DNA of 64,000 bases from Bathynomus jamesi (taxonomy: Eukaryota > Arthropoda > Malacostraca > Isopoda > Cirolanidae). The notes under the pieces are model-generated. The model was given only the letters and a program-made list of their open reading frames with translations, searched no databases and had not been told where the DNA came from. Position 1 is the stretch's first letter. The number at the start of each line of letters is the position of its first letter. A program made the translations under genes and the position numbers. Positions 1 to 11,394 of this stretch are shown piece by piece. The stretch is taken from the NCBI GenBank assembly GCA_023014485.1, contig JAJOZX010001000.1, positions 291,501 to 355,500 of the forward strand, in the 5' to 3' direction.

Positions 1-1535
1 AAAAGAAAGCATTGTTGTGCCGCTAACAAAAATTTTTGATGTGTCTATTTCTGAAGGTTGCGTACCAGATAATTTCAAGTTAGCAAATGTAACACCTATT
101 TTAAGAAAGGCGATAAAGGTGCGGCGGGAAATTATAGGCCAATCAGTTTAAACGTCTGTTGTAAGTAAGCTACTGAAATCAATAGTTAGGGATCATATAG
201 TCGAACACTTGGAATTGCATAACGTGATTAGAAATACGCAGCACGGTTTTAGGCGAAACAAAGCTTGCTTAACTAATCTTAAGAATTTTTTCAAAGCGTG
301 GTTGAAGTTTACGATAGTCATCGTGCGGCGGTAGATGTAGTGTATTTAGATTTTCAAAAAGCGTTTGACACCTTACCGCACAAAAGACCCATTGAAAAAA
401 ACTAAGGCTCACGGAATCAGGGGTGTAGTAATAAATTGGATAGAAGAGTGGTTGCGAGGTAGAAAACAGAGGGTGGTCGTTGATGGAGCGGAGTCGTGTT
501 GGGCTAATGTAGCGAGTGGCGTTCCTCAGGGTTCTGTATTGGGCCCCTTGCTTTTTCTTATATATATTTTAACGATTTAGATGTCGGCCTAATTAGTACA
601 GTTTCAAAGTTTGCGGATGACACGAACTTGAGTGGTAGGGCAATTAATGATGAAGATAGAGGTAAAATCCAGGAAGATCTAAATAAAATCGTTGATTGGT
701 CAGTCACATGGCAAATGAGATTTAACTTCGATAAGTGCAAAATTTTACATATAGGTTCGGGTAATGTTAATTTGCGTATAGTATGTCAGGGAAGGAGTTG
801 GCAAGCGTAGAACAGGAAAAAGATTTAGGAGTTATCGTACAGCAGCGGTCAATAAGGCGAACAAGGTGCTAGGTTTTATAGCTAGGAATTTTGAGTACAA
901 ATCGCGCGATATTATTGCTCCTCTTCATAAATCATTAGTTAGACCCCATTTGGAGTACGCGATCCAATTTTGGAATCTACATGTGCGCAAAGCTATAGAT
1001 AAAATCGAAAGAGTTCAAAGACGAGCAACTAAGATGATTCCGTCGCCTAGGTTGAAGTTGTACGAGGATAGGCTTAAGGAGTTAAAATTGATTACACTCG
1101 AGACTAGGAGGCTAAGGGGTGATCTAATCCAGGTTTTTAAAATTATGAATGGGTTCGATAACGTAAATAGAGATAGTTTTTCCGAAATATCACAATATAA
1201 TAGAACTAGAAATAACGGGTTAAGTTGACAAGTCGAAGGTTCGAGACAGCAGTTGCCAAAAACTTTTTACACATAAAATAGTAAATAGCTGGAATAGTTT
1301 GCCGGAGAAGTAATTAGTAGCATGTCTATAAACATGTTTAAAAATCGATTAGACGCATATGTTGATAGATTGGGTATAATTTAAGGTAGTAAAATTAAGG
1401 TTTTTGTGGTTCGGAACCCACGTAAAATTGTAGGTCCACTCCGCTACCACGGAGGACATGCGCAATACACAACTACAACTACAGTTAGGTAGACCAGCCA
1501 TGAGTGGATCCTAGGGTCTTTGTTTGTCCGAAACA
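1..1535 (+). pseudogene. CR1/Jockey-type LINE remnant, RT and 3' end
   Basis: Decayed non-LTR retrotransposon reverse transcriptase. Translations in shifting frames show the usual RT order: DNFKLANVTPI (about 75-105), GFRRNK (about 245), SGVPQGSVLGPLLF (about 515-560), KFADDT catalytic box (607-627), then the C-terminal RPHLEYAIQFW (about 942-975), ETRRLRGDLIQVFK and TRNNG. It is the same family as the LINE at 58.2-62.6 kb, with which it can be aligned block by block. The open pieces 365-580, 628-810 and 866-1228 are fragments of one ORF broken by frameshifts and stops. The window edge cuts the 5' part. The 3' tail (about 1400-1530) holds a GGTTCGGAACCC motif and ends near GTGGATCCTAGGGTCTTTG, shared with the other LINE's end, before a (TA)n tract. 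Confidence 0.85.
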
Positions 1536-1536
1536 T

Positions 1537-1539
<3 letters not shown>

Positions 1540-1596
<57 letters not shown>

Positions 1597-1604
1597 TATA
1601 TACA

Positions 1605-1650
<46 letters not shown>

Positions 1651-1674
1651 TATATATATATATATATATATATA
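1540..1674. repeat. (TA)n microsatellite
   Basis: Nearly pure TA dinucleotide tract with short interruptions. The Tc1/mariner-type element that follows begins directly after the last TA of the tract. Confidence 0.95.
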
Positions 1675-3046
1675 CAGGGTGGGCGGAAAGTAGCTCCCTA
1701 ATTTAAATTACATATAAATTATGTATAATTGTGATTGTATTGTTATATTGTTATGGTGTGTTCTCTAAAGTGGTATAATTGTAACGGTAATTTTTTTCTC
1801 TAAAGTGTTCTCTTTGTGTTCTCTAAAGTGGTACAATTGTAACGTTCATTTTTTTTTTTTCATTTCAGATTGAAGGGTAACATGGCTGAGCGTTTAACAC
1901 TGCAGGAGCGTGCCCAGTTGGCGGCACGGTACGAAGTTTGGCAATCTGTCGTTCGAGTTCAAAGATGGTGGCGGGCCATTCACGGACCACGTGCCCAAGT
2001 GGACCCGAAAACAATCAAGAACTGCCACTCGAAGCTCATGACCACGGGGTCTGTGGCAGATGTTCGAAGATGTGGTCGCCCTTCGACATCCAGGGCCCAG
2101 GAGACGGTGCAGGCAGTTCAGGAAATGTTCGCACGGAGTCCACGAAAGTCAACTCGCCAGGCAGCTCGGGAAAGTGGACTCTCCCGCTACTCAGTGCGAA
2201 CTGTGCTGAAGAAGGAGCTGAACTGGCGTGCGTGGAAGCCGCATTACTGCCAATCTCTCTCGGACGAGGACTGCGACATTCGCATGGAGTTCGGGGAAAT
2301 CATGCTGGCTTGGCATGAAGACTGGCCCCATCTCTTCCGCAACATCCTCTGGAGCGACGAGGCGGTGTTCCACGTCGGAGGCTTTGTCAACCGCCACAAT
2401 TGCCACTACTGGGCAGGAGAGGATCCCATGGTTACCGCTGAAAAACGGCAGAATCGGTTCAGTGTAACGGTGTGGTGTGGTATGACCTCAGATCAGGTTG
2501 TGGGCCCGTTCCTTCTGCGCAACACCATGAATGCTGAGCGGTACCTTGCTATGTGCGAAACGAGGTCTGGCCGGTTGTCAGCACATGGGAGAACATCGAC
2601 GATCTGATATTTATGCAAGATGGCGCCCCTCCGCACTTCGCTCTTGTTGTCCGTGAGTGGCTGGATGCCCACTTCCCTGGGCGTTGGATGGGTTGTCGTG
2701 GTCCACATCAATGGCCAGCCAGGAGCCCCGACTTGACACCGTGCGACTTCTTTCTTTGGGGGTGGGTAAAGGAAGAAGTCTACCGCACCAAACCGAGGAC
2801 ATTGGAAGAACTGGAGGACCGAATTCGGGAAGTCATGTCCTCCATCCCGCCGGAGTTCCTGCTAAAGTCAGTGGACGCCATTCCTGGGCGGCTCCAGAAG
2901 CTGGTGGAAAGAGTTGGAGCCCACATTGAATTTTAGAGAAAACCTACCATGTATGCCTACCTTTTCATATTATTTCTTCTGAAATAAATGGATAATATAC
3001 GTATCTTTTTACCAATCCAAAAAGGGAGCTACTTTCCGCCCACCCT

Positions 3047-3047
<1 letters not shown>
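1675..3047 (+). mobile_element. Tc1/mariner-superfamily element, DD41D type (E1)
   Basis: Complete DNA transposon of 1373 bp. Perfect 25-bp terminal inverted repeats (1675-1699 and 3023-3047) begin CAGGGTGGGCGGAAAGTAGC, and a TA target duplication flanks each end (1673-1674, 3048-3049). It carries one transposase reading frame in the + direction. An AATAAA polyadenylation signal lies at about 2983, after the stop. It sits between a (TA)n tract and a (CA)n(TA)n tract, so TA-rich microsatellite was the target. Confidence 0.93.
1882..2936 (+). pseudogene. DD41D transposase of E1, one frameshift
   Basis: Transposase of the IS630-Tc1-mariner superfamily, which cuts and pastes the element at TA sites. 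I start it at the ATG at 1882 (MAERLTLQERAQL); a pyrimidine tract ending CAG lies just upstream (about 1850-1868). The N-terminal helix-turn-helix region is about residues 1-110. The catalytic acids are visible: first D in LWSDEAVFH, second in MQDGAPPHF, third in SPDLTPCDFFLWG. Forty-one residues separate the second and third, hence DD41D. The frame changes once near 2552-2555, which fits a one-base deletion; otherwise the about 351-codon frame is open through to the stop at 2936. A single lesion suggests recent activity. Confidence 0.88.

Positions 3048-3049
<2 letters not shown>

Positions 3050-3127
<78 letters not shown>
3050..3127. repeat. (CA)n(TA)n compound microsatellite
   Basis: CA repeat followed by TA repeat, forming the only sequence between elements E1 and E2. 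Both elements use a TA of this tract as flanking duplication. Confidence 0.95.
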
Positions 3128-3129
<2 letters not shown>

Positions 3130-3194
3130 GGATGTCCCATAAGTCTGGAACCATAGGGCAAAATGATAAAAAACGCAATTAAAACGGCTTTTAT

Positions 3195-4911
3195 TCACAG
3201 AACGTGTTCAATGTGTCCACCATTATTATCGATACACGAATGCAGACGAGATATCCAGTCAGCAAACACACGGCGAATGGTATCAGGAGTGATGGTGTTA
3301 CATTCGTCGATGATGCGCTCCCGCAAATGTGCAACACTCTGAATTTTCTCCGCGTAGAACAACGCCTTCAAGTGACCCCAGAGATAAAAATCCAACGGGG
3401 TGAGATCGGGGCTCCTCGCCGGCCACTCCACAGGCCCTCGACGTCCTATTTAATTACCAGGGAATTGTCGGTGCAGCCACTCTCTTACCCAGATGCTGTA
3501 ATGGGCAGGAGCACCATCCTGCTGGAACCATGTTGGGAAATCCCCATCTGTGTTCAAGACACTGGGGAATGTTTCCTCGTTGAGCATACGCAAGTAGGCG
3601 TTTCCTGTGACAGTTTCATCAAAAAAGAAGGGGCCTATGATACGGTCTTTCCAAATGCCACACCATACCATCACACGAGCGACACCTTGTTCCTTTAAAG
3701 CAGTAAACCAGCGAAGGTTGTCTTGCGACCAGTAGCGGGTGTTCTGTCGGTTCACCTCACCATTTGCGTAAAAAACAGCCCCATCACTGAACAGAATGGT
3801 GGACGGGAAATTGGTATTTTAAGCACATTGTTCCGTAGCCCATTCACAAAATTCCATCCGTCGGTCTGGATCATCTTCGTTCAATTTCTGCAGGATTTTA
3901 GTGATGCATCGGAGCTCCGGCTCCGGCCGAGCAGGAGTTCCGGCCATTTTAGAAAATCTCCTGCTCCGGCCTGAGGTCTCACTAAACTCCGGCCTCTGGC
4001 CGGAGGTGCCAAGTACACCAAATTCAATTCTGACAACTTTTAGTTTTAATTCTATAAAACTATAAAACCTCATTTCTGCACCTATCCGAATATTTCAGTT
4101 CTCAGATGACTGTAATAATAATTTATTTTATGAGTGATCAGTGATTGTATTAATATTTCAGTTCTCAGTGACTGTAATAATAATTTATTTTATGAGTGAT
4201 CAGTGATTGTATTAATAAATTGATTTGATATAGGCTACTTTACTCAGCATTCAGCAAGACATCAATAGTTTCATAACCTGAGGATATTCTGTTCAATGGG
4301 AATTTTTAGAGAAATTAGCGCACACAAAGCATAGAAAGTCGACTTTTATAAAGTGCAAGTTATTAAAGACTTAATAATTTAAAATAGCAGGACTATAATA
4401 TATAAACCCTAAATAGATGAGACGATGGACCACACACACACATACACACACACATATATAAATACTGAAATAAATCAATTGGCCGAAACCAGGAAAATAC
4501 ACTTAGCCTGAGGTTCCGGCCCTCCGGCCTCCGGTGCATCACTACAGGATTTGAAGTTTGTAATGATGCCATTTGTGTGCTTGAAGAATGCGGTGGATGC
4601 TGCTTTTCGACACTCCTGTCTCAGCGGACAACCGGCGAAGGGACTTTTGGGAACTGTTTGTGAAATGAGCGAGGATGGTAGCGGCTGTGTCATCGTCGGT
4701 GGATGTCCTCGGAGGTCCACTGCGTGGTTTATCTCCTATGGATCCCGTTTCCCTGAACTTTGCTACAAGTTTGCCGACACAGCTGTCTGTTATCGGCGCG
4801 CGGTCCGGATGCAATCTGTTAAATTCCTCAGCGACCTCCCTCTGACTCCGATTTCCTACGAGCAGAATTACCTGGATGCGTTCTTCTTACTCAAAGACAT
4901 CATGGGCACTT
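3195..4911 (-). pseudogene. DD41D transposase of E2, interrupted and degraded
   Basis: Minus-strand transposase, close relative of the E3 protein. N-terminal part lies at 4545-4911 (LVAKFRETGSIGDKPRSG, then LRRLSAETGVSKSSIHRIL), and the rest at 3195-3898 (DDPDRRMEFCEWATEQ, SDGAVFYANGEVNRQNT, VMVWCGIWKDRIIGPFFF, WFQQDGAPAHY, SPDLTPLDFYLWG). All three catalytic aspartates are still coded, again with 41 residues between the last two. Lesions seen: a frameshift right after the start codon (about 4885-4895), the hAT insertion, an in-frame stop near 3823 and a stop near 3442 (Trp to TAA, between FPGN and IGRRG). Inactive. Confidence 0.85.
3899..4544. mobile_element. hAT-type MITE nested in E2
   Basis: 646-bp non-autonomous insertion with terminal inverted repeats TAGTGATGCAYCGGAG and an exact 8-bp target duplication CAGGATTT (3891-3898 and 4545-4552). 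TAG-type ends and 8-bp duplications are hallmarks of hAT transposons. The ends are GC-rich with repeated CCGG-type words (about 3905-4012 and 4510-4540). The middle has a near-perfect direct repeat of about 60 bp (about 4095-4152 and 4157-4215) and no coding capacity. Deleting it with one duplication restores the E2 transposase reading between LQIL and KLNEDDPDR. Confidence 0.93.
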
Positions 4912-4971
4912 GCATAAACAGAAAAACATGAATTACTATTTTACCCTATGGTTCCACACTTATGGGACACC

Positions 4972-4976
<5 letters not shown>

Positions 4977-5020
<44 letters not shown>
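4977..5020. repeat. (TA)n microsatellite
   Basis: Pure TA tract directly after the right TA of E2. Confidence 0.95.
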
Positions 5021-5022
<2 letters not shown>

Positions 5023-5160
5023 GATGCGCTTTGATGGTGTTGTGGTTAGCGTCGCTGACTAGGACTCCATCGGCCCAGGGATCGAGACCCGGTGACGGCA
5101 GGCAGCCCGCAGCAAAACCCAGCTGTTCATCTTTCCACACAATAAAGAAAGTGGTTGGTA
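5021..5160 (+). repeat. tRNA-derived SINE-like sequence
   Basis: Contains an A-box-like TGGTGTTGTGG (5035-5045) and a B-box-like GGGATCGAGACC (5078-5089) spaced as in RNA polymerase III promoters of tRNA genes. No cloverleaf can be closed cleanly and there is no coding capacity, so a tRNA-derived SINE head is the most economical reading. Confidence 0.5.
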
Positions 5161-5167
5161 GATAAAC

Positions 5168-5260
5168 AGGTACCCTGGGTGGCCTAGTGGTTAAGACGTT
5201 GGGCTGCTGGTGGGGCGTGGTTCGGATTCCACGTTAAACTGTAGGTCTAAGATGGAATGA
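5168..5260 (+). repeat. tRNA-derived SINE-like sequence with LINE-like tail
   Basis: A-box TGGCCTAGTGG (5180-5190) and B-box-like GGTTCGGATTCC (5219-5230) followed by CACGTTAAACTGTAGGTC. The part from the B box on resembles the 3' tail of the LINE at 1-1535 (GGTTCGGAACCC at 1408-1419 followed by CACGTAAAATTGTAGGTCC) and an inverted piece near 53130. This is the kind of tail shared between a SINE and its LINE partner. Confidence 0.5.
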
Positions 5261-5321
5261 CAAGTTTGACCTTCGTCAGAATGAATAATTCGGGCGGAAA
5301 CAAACCAAAGGTTACCAAAGG

Positions 5322-7461
5322 TATATTTTTTTTATGCAGGAAGGAAGGGCCAATGGCAAATGCCCGCAAAAGCGCCCCTCCCATAGAAGACGAAGAGAGC
5401 CAAAATCAAGGTCCGGGGTTTTCGAGATGCCTAGACACTGCGTTTGAAAGATGCGAGGTCATAGACACGAGAAAAGATGGACTGAGGAAGATTGTTTCAG
5501 AGTTGACCGGTTGAGTAAATGAAAGATTGAAAATACCGATTAACGCTTGCATTAGATAGTTGGACAGAAAAGGAATGAGAAAGTGTAGAAAGTCTGGTGC
5601 TGCGTGCTCTCCTTAAAGGAGGAGGCATGCAGTTAGAGAGTTCAGAAGAGCGTGTCTGTTACGATAGCGAGAGTAAAGAGAGAGTGAGGCAACATTGCGG
5701 CGAAGAGAGAGACTGAAGACAATCAGTAAGAGGTGGGGAATTGACGAAAAGCCTTTGATTCCATCCAGTCAAGTACGGCTGTGTGGGTTGAACCACCCCA
5801 CACATGAGAAGCATCCTCCATACAGGGGCGAACAAGACCCCTGTACAGAGACAGCAATTGAGTGGGGGTGAAGAAACTGCGAAGGCGGTACAGCACACCT
5901 AACCTCTTAGAAGCTGTTTTAGAAAGAGAGTATATGTGAACTTTCCAGGAAAGATCACGAGAAAAGGAAACGCCAACACTGTTAAGAGAAGAGGAAGGAT
6001 TGAGATGTGTATTGTTGAAGGTAAAGGGATAGTCGTGTGGAAGATTGTGACGAGTAGAGAGATGGAGGAGCTGAGTTTTTAAGGCATTGAAAGCCACAAA
6101 GTTTTCTCTGCTCCAATCAGATATAGCTGAAAGATCAGAGGTAAGGTGTCTCATAGCCGTCCTACGCGAATCATGAAGCGACTGCTGTGAGGGACGCTTT
6201 GGGAAGCGGGTGCAGAAGTGAAGAGTAGAATCATAGGAGGAGTGAATAGGACAGGAAGTGCGAATTAAAAGTTCATTGATAAATAAAAGGAAAAAGAGTC
6301 GACGACAGAACAAAACCCTGAGGAACACCACTATTAATAGCTTTAGGAGAAGAACAGTGGCTATCTATAACTGCAGCTATAGATCGGCCAGAAAGGAAAT
6401 TAAAGATGAAGGCACAGATGGAAGGATAGAAACTGAAGGAGGGCAGTTTCGAAATTAAAGGTTTGTGCCAGACTCTATCAAAAGCTTTCGATATGTCTAG
6501 CGCAATAGCAAAAGTTTCCCCGAAATCCTGAAAGGAGGATGACCAAGAGTGAGAGAGATATATGCAAGAAGATCGCCAGTGGAGCGTCCCTTGCGGAATC
6601 CATACTGACGATCTGAAAGATTGTGAGACGAAAGTGTTTAAGAATCTTCCTATTAAGGATAGATTCAAAAACTTTGGAAAAGCAAGAAATCAAAGCGGTC
6701 ACCCTTTTTTGGGACAGGCTGAATGAAAGCGAACTTCCAGCAGGAGGGGAACGTACCAGATGAGAGACAAAGACGAAAGAGTTTGCCTGGGCAGGGTGTC
6801 AGCACAGAAGCACAGTTCGTAAGAACAACAGGAGGAACACCATCAGGACCACATGCCTTCCAAGAGTTGAGCCCAGATAGGGCAGAAAAAACATTTTTAG
6901 AAGAGATTCTAATTTCAGACATAATAAAGTCAGAGGGTCGTCCAGGGTTGAATTGTAAGCGAAAGTTTGAGCGAAGAGTTCAGCTTTGTCAGGAGAAGAG
7001 ACGGCAACTGTGCCTTCGGAATGGAAAAGAGGAAGTAACGTTGTTGAAGAGGTTCTTAGCTAGATGCCAGAAAGAGTGAGAATAATTAGAATTGGATAGA
7101 TTTTCAATTTTTGTCGGATGAAGGAGTTTTTGGCGAATCGAAGAACAGATTTTGCACGATTCAGGGCAGAAATATAAGCTGAGTGAGAGTTAGGAGTTGA
7201 ATGGCGACGGTACCTTCTGAAAGCCTCCTCTCTGTTGCGGATAGCATTAGAACAAGTAAATTTAAACTAAGGTATTTTTTGCATTAGTAGTAGGAATAGA
7301 GTATGGAATGTACGCCTCCATGCCCGAGAAAATCAATCACCTGTGATGTGCTCTGCACACTCGGAAGGACCCCGGCCACGGAAGCAGTAATCATTGCATG
7401 GGAAATCACAGAAGTACTGCCTAAGGGCCTCCCAATAAGCGGCGCCGAAGTGCCGATGGCG
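5322..7461 (-). pseudogene. Jockey/I-group LINE copy, RT and part of upstream region (minus strand)
   Basis: Non-LTR retrotransposon, reversed. Reading down the minus strand: SSKNVFSALSGLNSWKACGPDGVPP (about 6900), PVPKKGD (about 6700), ALDISKAFDRVWHKPL (about 6490), NSGVPQGFVLS (about 6320), CTRFPKRPSQQSLHDS (about 6200), SRENFVAFNALKTQLLHLSTRH (about 6090), LYRGLVRPCMEDASHVWG (about 5810). It matches the + strand copies at 18.0-21.7 kb along its whole length. The 3' end lies near 5322 at a poly-T stretch (poly-A on the coding strand). The upstream limit at about 7461 corresponds to about 19515 of the + copy, so it is 5'-truncated inside the region between endonuclease and RT. Several frameshifts; inactive. 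Confidence 0.85.
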
Positions 7462-7515
7462 TCTCCTCGTCTCACGACTTAACCTAACCAATCGTCATAA
7501 GCGTACAGTTGACCT
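7462..7515. repeat. fragment of the palindromic MITE core
   Basis: Contains CACGACTTAACCTAACCAAT followed by CGTC and GTACAGTTGACCTAA, the core found inside MITEs M1-M8. No terminal repeats are attached here. Confidence 0.6.
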
Positions 7516-7785
7516 AAAACTTTCAGGGATTTTGGAATCTTAAAGCGTATATGATATTCTCTAAACTAAAATGTATAACTGCCTCACTATTTTTCTCTAA
7601 AACATGAATGTTATTTTTGAAATCCTCGATTAAAACTGGACAATGAAAAACAAGTAATGTTAAAAAGTATTACAGGCCGTCAAACCGAAAAGATCCCCTC
7701 TTTCAAATAATACACCAAAAACGACGATATTACGAGATCAAACCGTCTACATGGAATCACACAATAGCTGAAATTAATCATCATA
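7516..7785. other. no recognisable feature
   Basis: AT-rich sequence between the MITE fragment and the hAT at 7794. No coding, RNA or repeat structure recognised. Confidence 0.5.
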
Positions 7786-7793
7786 ATGTAGAG

Positions 7794-8562
7794 CAGCGGT
7801 GTCCAACAGGATTTTGATTCTCGCCAACATTGTGGCGAAATTTTACCTATATTCACCACATGTTATAAAACAGCGGTGTCCAACAGGATTTTTATATTAT
7901 TTTCATATTAATAAATTGGAACAAATAGATAAACAGGATAAATAGGAATTCAATATGAGTTTAGAATAAAACATTGAAATTGCAAATATTTAAAATTTAT
8001 TAATCAAATCATTGTGACTGAACCTAACTTCTTCAATTCCAATTCAAACTCTTCTGCAACATCTTTGAAAGCTTTAAAAATGTCAATACCACAAGTGCAG
8101 TCTCTTAGCTCACGTATTGCGAGCATTTCTTCATGAGCGATTTCGTCCACTCGCTTTTGTTTACCCAAAGGAAACTTCCTATCAAACTCTCGGTGCGCAT
8201 TTTGAAAATGTTTTTTTACACTGTCCACCTTGTTTTCGTTGAATGTTTTTTTTTTGCACAGTATGCACGCCGGTTTTTCGTTAATTTTCATGACAGTAAA
8301 TTCCAACTCCCATTCGTCGTGAAATTTACGCGCAATGTTCTTCCAACCTCGCTTTCTCTTTGTTGCAGTATTAGCACTTCTGTCGGATTCATTTTTCTGT
8401 TTTTTAATCACAAACTTATCCATGTCTGAAACAAGAGAAAACACTTTTGTTAATTATGGTGAAATTCAAAATAAATTCAATATTTATACAAAAACCAATT
8501 CGCAATATATCAATGGCTGATTCATCACATGTGGCGAGTGGCGAACGTGTTGGACACCGCTG
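7794..8562 (-). mobile_element. internally deleted hAT element
   Basis: 769 bp with terminal inverted repeats CAGCGGTGTCCAACA and an exact 8-bp target duplication ATGTAGAG (7786-7793, 8563-8570). It retains the first exon-like part of a hAT transposase (minus strand). The left end is partly duplicated: a second CAGCGGTGTCCAACAGGATT occurs at about 7874, 80 bp inside the first. The size and the truncated gene show an internal deletion derivative. Confidence 0.93.
8004..8423 (-). pseudogene. hAT transposase N-terminal fragment with BED-type zinc finger
   Basis: Begins at ATG (8421-8423), MDKFVIKKQK. About residues 35-85 look like a BED-type zinc finger (WELEFTVMKINEKPACILCKKK with HFQNAH), the DNA-binding module of hAT transposases of the ZBED/GTF2IRD2-like group; LGKQKRVDEI follows. 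The RNase H-like catalytic core is missing. The protein ends with FKAFKDVAEEFELELKKLGSV, which may be the original C-terminal end joined by the internal deletion. Not functional as a transposase but the DNA-binding part is open. Confidence 0.75.
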
Positions 8563-8570
8563 ATGTAGAG

Positions 8571-9765
8571 GAATATAACACTTATTTATAAGTGTTAATA
8601 TCGAATTACGATATGACAAAAAGTATTGCATCACGAATGATCCCAAAATTCGAAGGACACTGTAATTCGGCGTGTCAGATTACGATTCGAATAGCATCTA
8701 ATTTTAAACTGTGATTTAAACCCAGGGACGAAATATATTAAATAATATATATTAATATACATGTAAAAATGAATAATTCTAACATTCATTTTTGTAAATA
8801 AAGTCCAAACTCGCGTGACACTCTAACTATATATAAAATGCAAGTTTGGAAAAATTTTAATTTTCTTTCTATTTTATTTTTGCTAAGTAATTGATGAATT
8901 ATTTCTTTTTTAAATTACATAATCATTTTTTAGATTAAGTTTAATTATGTGATCGTGTTAAATTCTGCAGTATTCATTTTTTATACATTCTCTCTTAGTT
9001 GTAAAAGATGAAGTCATAACTTGCCAAAACTCTAAATTAACACTCGATTTAAAATTTTAAACACTTAATTTTGACTCATATGCATGTTTAATTTTAATCC
9101 ATAATAAAATGTATATTTCAGTTTCCATTTTTAGTTAACTCGGCAAATCATGATAACATCAGATCTGTCAATATGCTGTTTAAAAGAAAAATATGACTTC
9201 ATCTTCAAATATCTTGCTTATCTTCCAGCATGCTATTACAGTAAAAATTCATCTTTATCTTCAAATATTTTGCAAAAAAAATTCACCCTATTGAGAATAA
9301 AAAACAAAACAGGTCAACATTAAATAATAATGATGTCACCAAATTATTAATATATAAACTCTTGTAATTTTTCAAATTATCATTCTCATTATTCAGATCT
9401 GACCCAGAGGCTGAAGTATTAACTGTAATGTTTTAGAAGCAGTAAAATTCAGTCAGGGGATCTCTTTGTCTTTTCCTTTGAGCCCTGCTTTCTCCAGAGA
9501 ACTTAGTTTTAAAATAGAATAAATAATTTCCCGATACGCTACAAAAAGAATCAGGGAACCGTCAGATAATTTAGTAAGCTTTCACAGAATCCTCCGATCC
9601 ACTACAAGAAGAAATCTGAGTGTAGTATAAAAGAAACTACTGCGATTCCCTACACATCACCAGCTATCCCAGAGTGAGAAAATCCGTTGCTGCCACCTAA
9701 CCAGAACCTCCGTCAACCTCGAACCACCCAACGCCATAGACGGAGGGTTAACATATATATATTAC
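8571..9765. other. AT-rich intergenic sequence, nothing recognised
   Basis: No open frame with family resemblance, no inverted repeat with target duplication and no RNA gene seen. Confidence 0.5.
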
Positions 9766-9767
9766 AG

Positions 9768-9970
9768 AATAACTGCCCTGTTCATACTGCCAAGATCATC
9801 AGATGGTGATTTCAGGAAGAACGAGATGTCGAGCTGCTGCTGAACTGGCCCACCAAGAGGTGTGACCTAAACCCCATTGAAAATGTATGGGAAAATGTGA
9901 TTAACGCTTGGGAGCCTGGGCAGGATCGGACATCTTGGTACCTGCTGGAACACACCATAGCAGAGGCGGA
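9768..9970 (+). pseudogene. Tc1-type (DD34E) transposase C-terminal scrap
   Basis: Translation gives NCPVHTAKIIRW, a stop, FQEERDVELL, LNWPTKRCDLNPIENVWENV, the end of a Tc1-family DDE domain with the third catalytic glutamate in PIENVW. The second catalytic Asp before NCPVHTA is replaced by Asn (AAT). No terminal repeats were found, so this is a relic. Confidence 0.75.
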
Positions 9971-10855
9971 TTTAAGATGGCTTAAGAGAGGTTTAAGAGG
10001 GACTGCGTTGTTTTCACATTTCGGAGAGGGTGGAGCGGAACTATTGCAGGGACTGTACATCATTAAGTACATTGTAATTTTGGTTCACTATAACTATGAT
10101 TATAATTACCAATTAATTCACATTAAGTTAATATAGTTAATTACAGTCAGTTACAGTTAATTAGTTAATTACAGTTAATCACAGTTAATTATAATTTTAT
10201 AGTGTTTTATATTTCTAGACAAATATGGTGACCATTATTCTGGGATTTAATTCGGTAGTCAGGGACGTATTGAGAACGCTGGATTAGGAGTATAACGCAT
10301 AAAGAACATGAGCACATACAAATACAGTAACATAACACACATAATAATATTTTGGATTACGAGTAAGCAAGAGAGAAGATTTTGGACTCAGAAGCTCGCT
10401 TTTGGCGAGTCATTGGAATTCGAATACTCGTGTCAGCACCAATGAGTATCTTGCGAGAGGTTCAATAATTAAAAGAAAAGTAAAATTATTAAATAAGTGA
10501 CTGCATACACATGTATGTAATTACATGTAAGGACATTTACGTGTAGACACGGACTGATAGGTTGATAGGGCATAAATAGGTCAAGAATAAATTAAATTAA
10601 TTAATTTTTATGGTTCCAGAGAAATTAAGTCAAGAATAATTGAAGATTATTCAGTGAATAATTTATGCTGTGGTTAAATACAATAATTAATAACTACAAA
10701 AAGATACTAATTTGACATTATTCAATCCAAGCGAAAACATTAATACAGTATATGAATGAATATGGCCAAATAATATTTATACTGCATAACACTGGACAGG
10801 GCACAACATATAAATAATGACTTATAGAGTGTAATTTTTTTATTATTATGTTAAA
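9971..10855. other. AT-rich sequence with short TTAATTACAG-type repeats
   Basis: Around 10120-10200 there are several imperfect copies of a short AGTTAATTACAGT unit. Otherwise no coding or RNA feature recognised. Confidence 0.5.
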
Positions 10856-10863
10856 GAATTTAT

Positions 10864-11066
10864 GGATCACCTGAAGATCAGGCCCCCCAGCTTTCTTTAG
10901 TTAGCTTTATAAGGCTAACTAACGAAAATATCACGATCTAACCTATTCACTCGTCAAGGGCGTACAGTTGACCTAACGATTGGTTAGGTTAGGTTGTGAT
11001 ATTTTCGTTAGTTAGCCTTATAAGACTAACTAAAGAAGGCTCGGGGCCCTGATTTTCAGGTGATCC
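10864..11066. mobile_element. palindromic MITE M1 (GGATCACC shell)
   Basis: 203 bp, almost a perfect foldback. Terminal inverted repeats start GGATCACCTGAAGATCAGG and run through CTTTAGTTAGC into the centre. Exact 8-bp target duplication GAATTTAT (10856-10863, 11067-11074). The centre holds the shared core GATATTTTCGTTAGTTAGCC and TTGACCTAACGATTGGTTAG. Non-coding. Confidence 0.92.
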
Positions 11067-11394
11067 GAATTTATCATACATTGAATACTAAAGATATCCA
11101 GATACTAAAGATATGATTTAGTATTCAAGGTATGGAAAATGTGAAGGAAATTAAGTTACTTTATGACGTCATAGTCTAGCAAATTATACAATATATGTTA
11201 ATTCATAATTAATACGTTAGTTATGGGAGCAAGTGTAGTTTACGTCCCCCTGTGGTGCCTAGTGTAGTTTACGTTCCCCTACATTATCCTAGTGTAGTTT
11301 GCGTTCCCCAACTTTGTCCGCGTATACCTAATCAAATAAAACGTTAAAACTAACTAAAATATTACGACTTAACCTAACCAATCGTCAATTTATA

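Larger units (their letters stand above)
3128..4974 (-). mobile_element. Tc1/mariner-superfamily element, DD41D type (E2), split by a hAT MITE
   Basis: Terminal inverted repeats of 31 bp with two mismatches (3128-3158 and 4944-4974; outer end CAGGRTGTCCCATAAGT) with TA on both sides (3126-3127, 4975-4976). Without the nested insertion (3899-4544 plus its 8-bp duplication) the element would be about 1.19 kb, matching the sister copy E3 at 32005-33218 that has the same ends. The transposase is on the minus strand. Confidence 0.92.

Noticed and set aside
1524..1706. Open frames made of alternating Ile-Tyr (also near 11990, 31565, 33221, 34573)
   Set aside because: They are translations of (TA)n microsatellites, with no coding signal beyond the repeat.
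8571..9765. Possible short genes in the AT-rich stretch
   Set aside because: No frame longer than chance and no recognisable motif.
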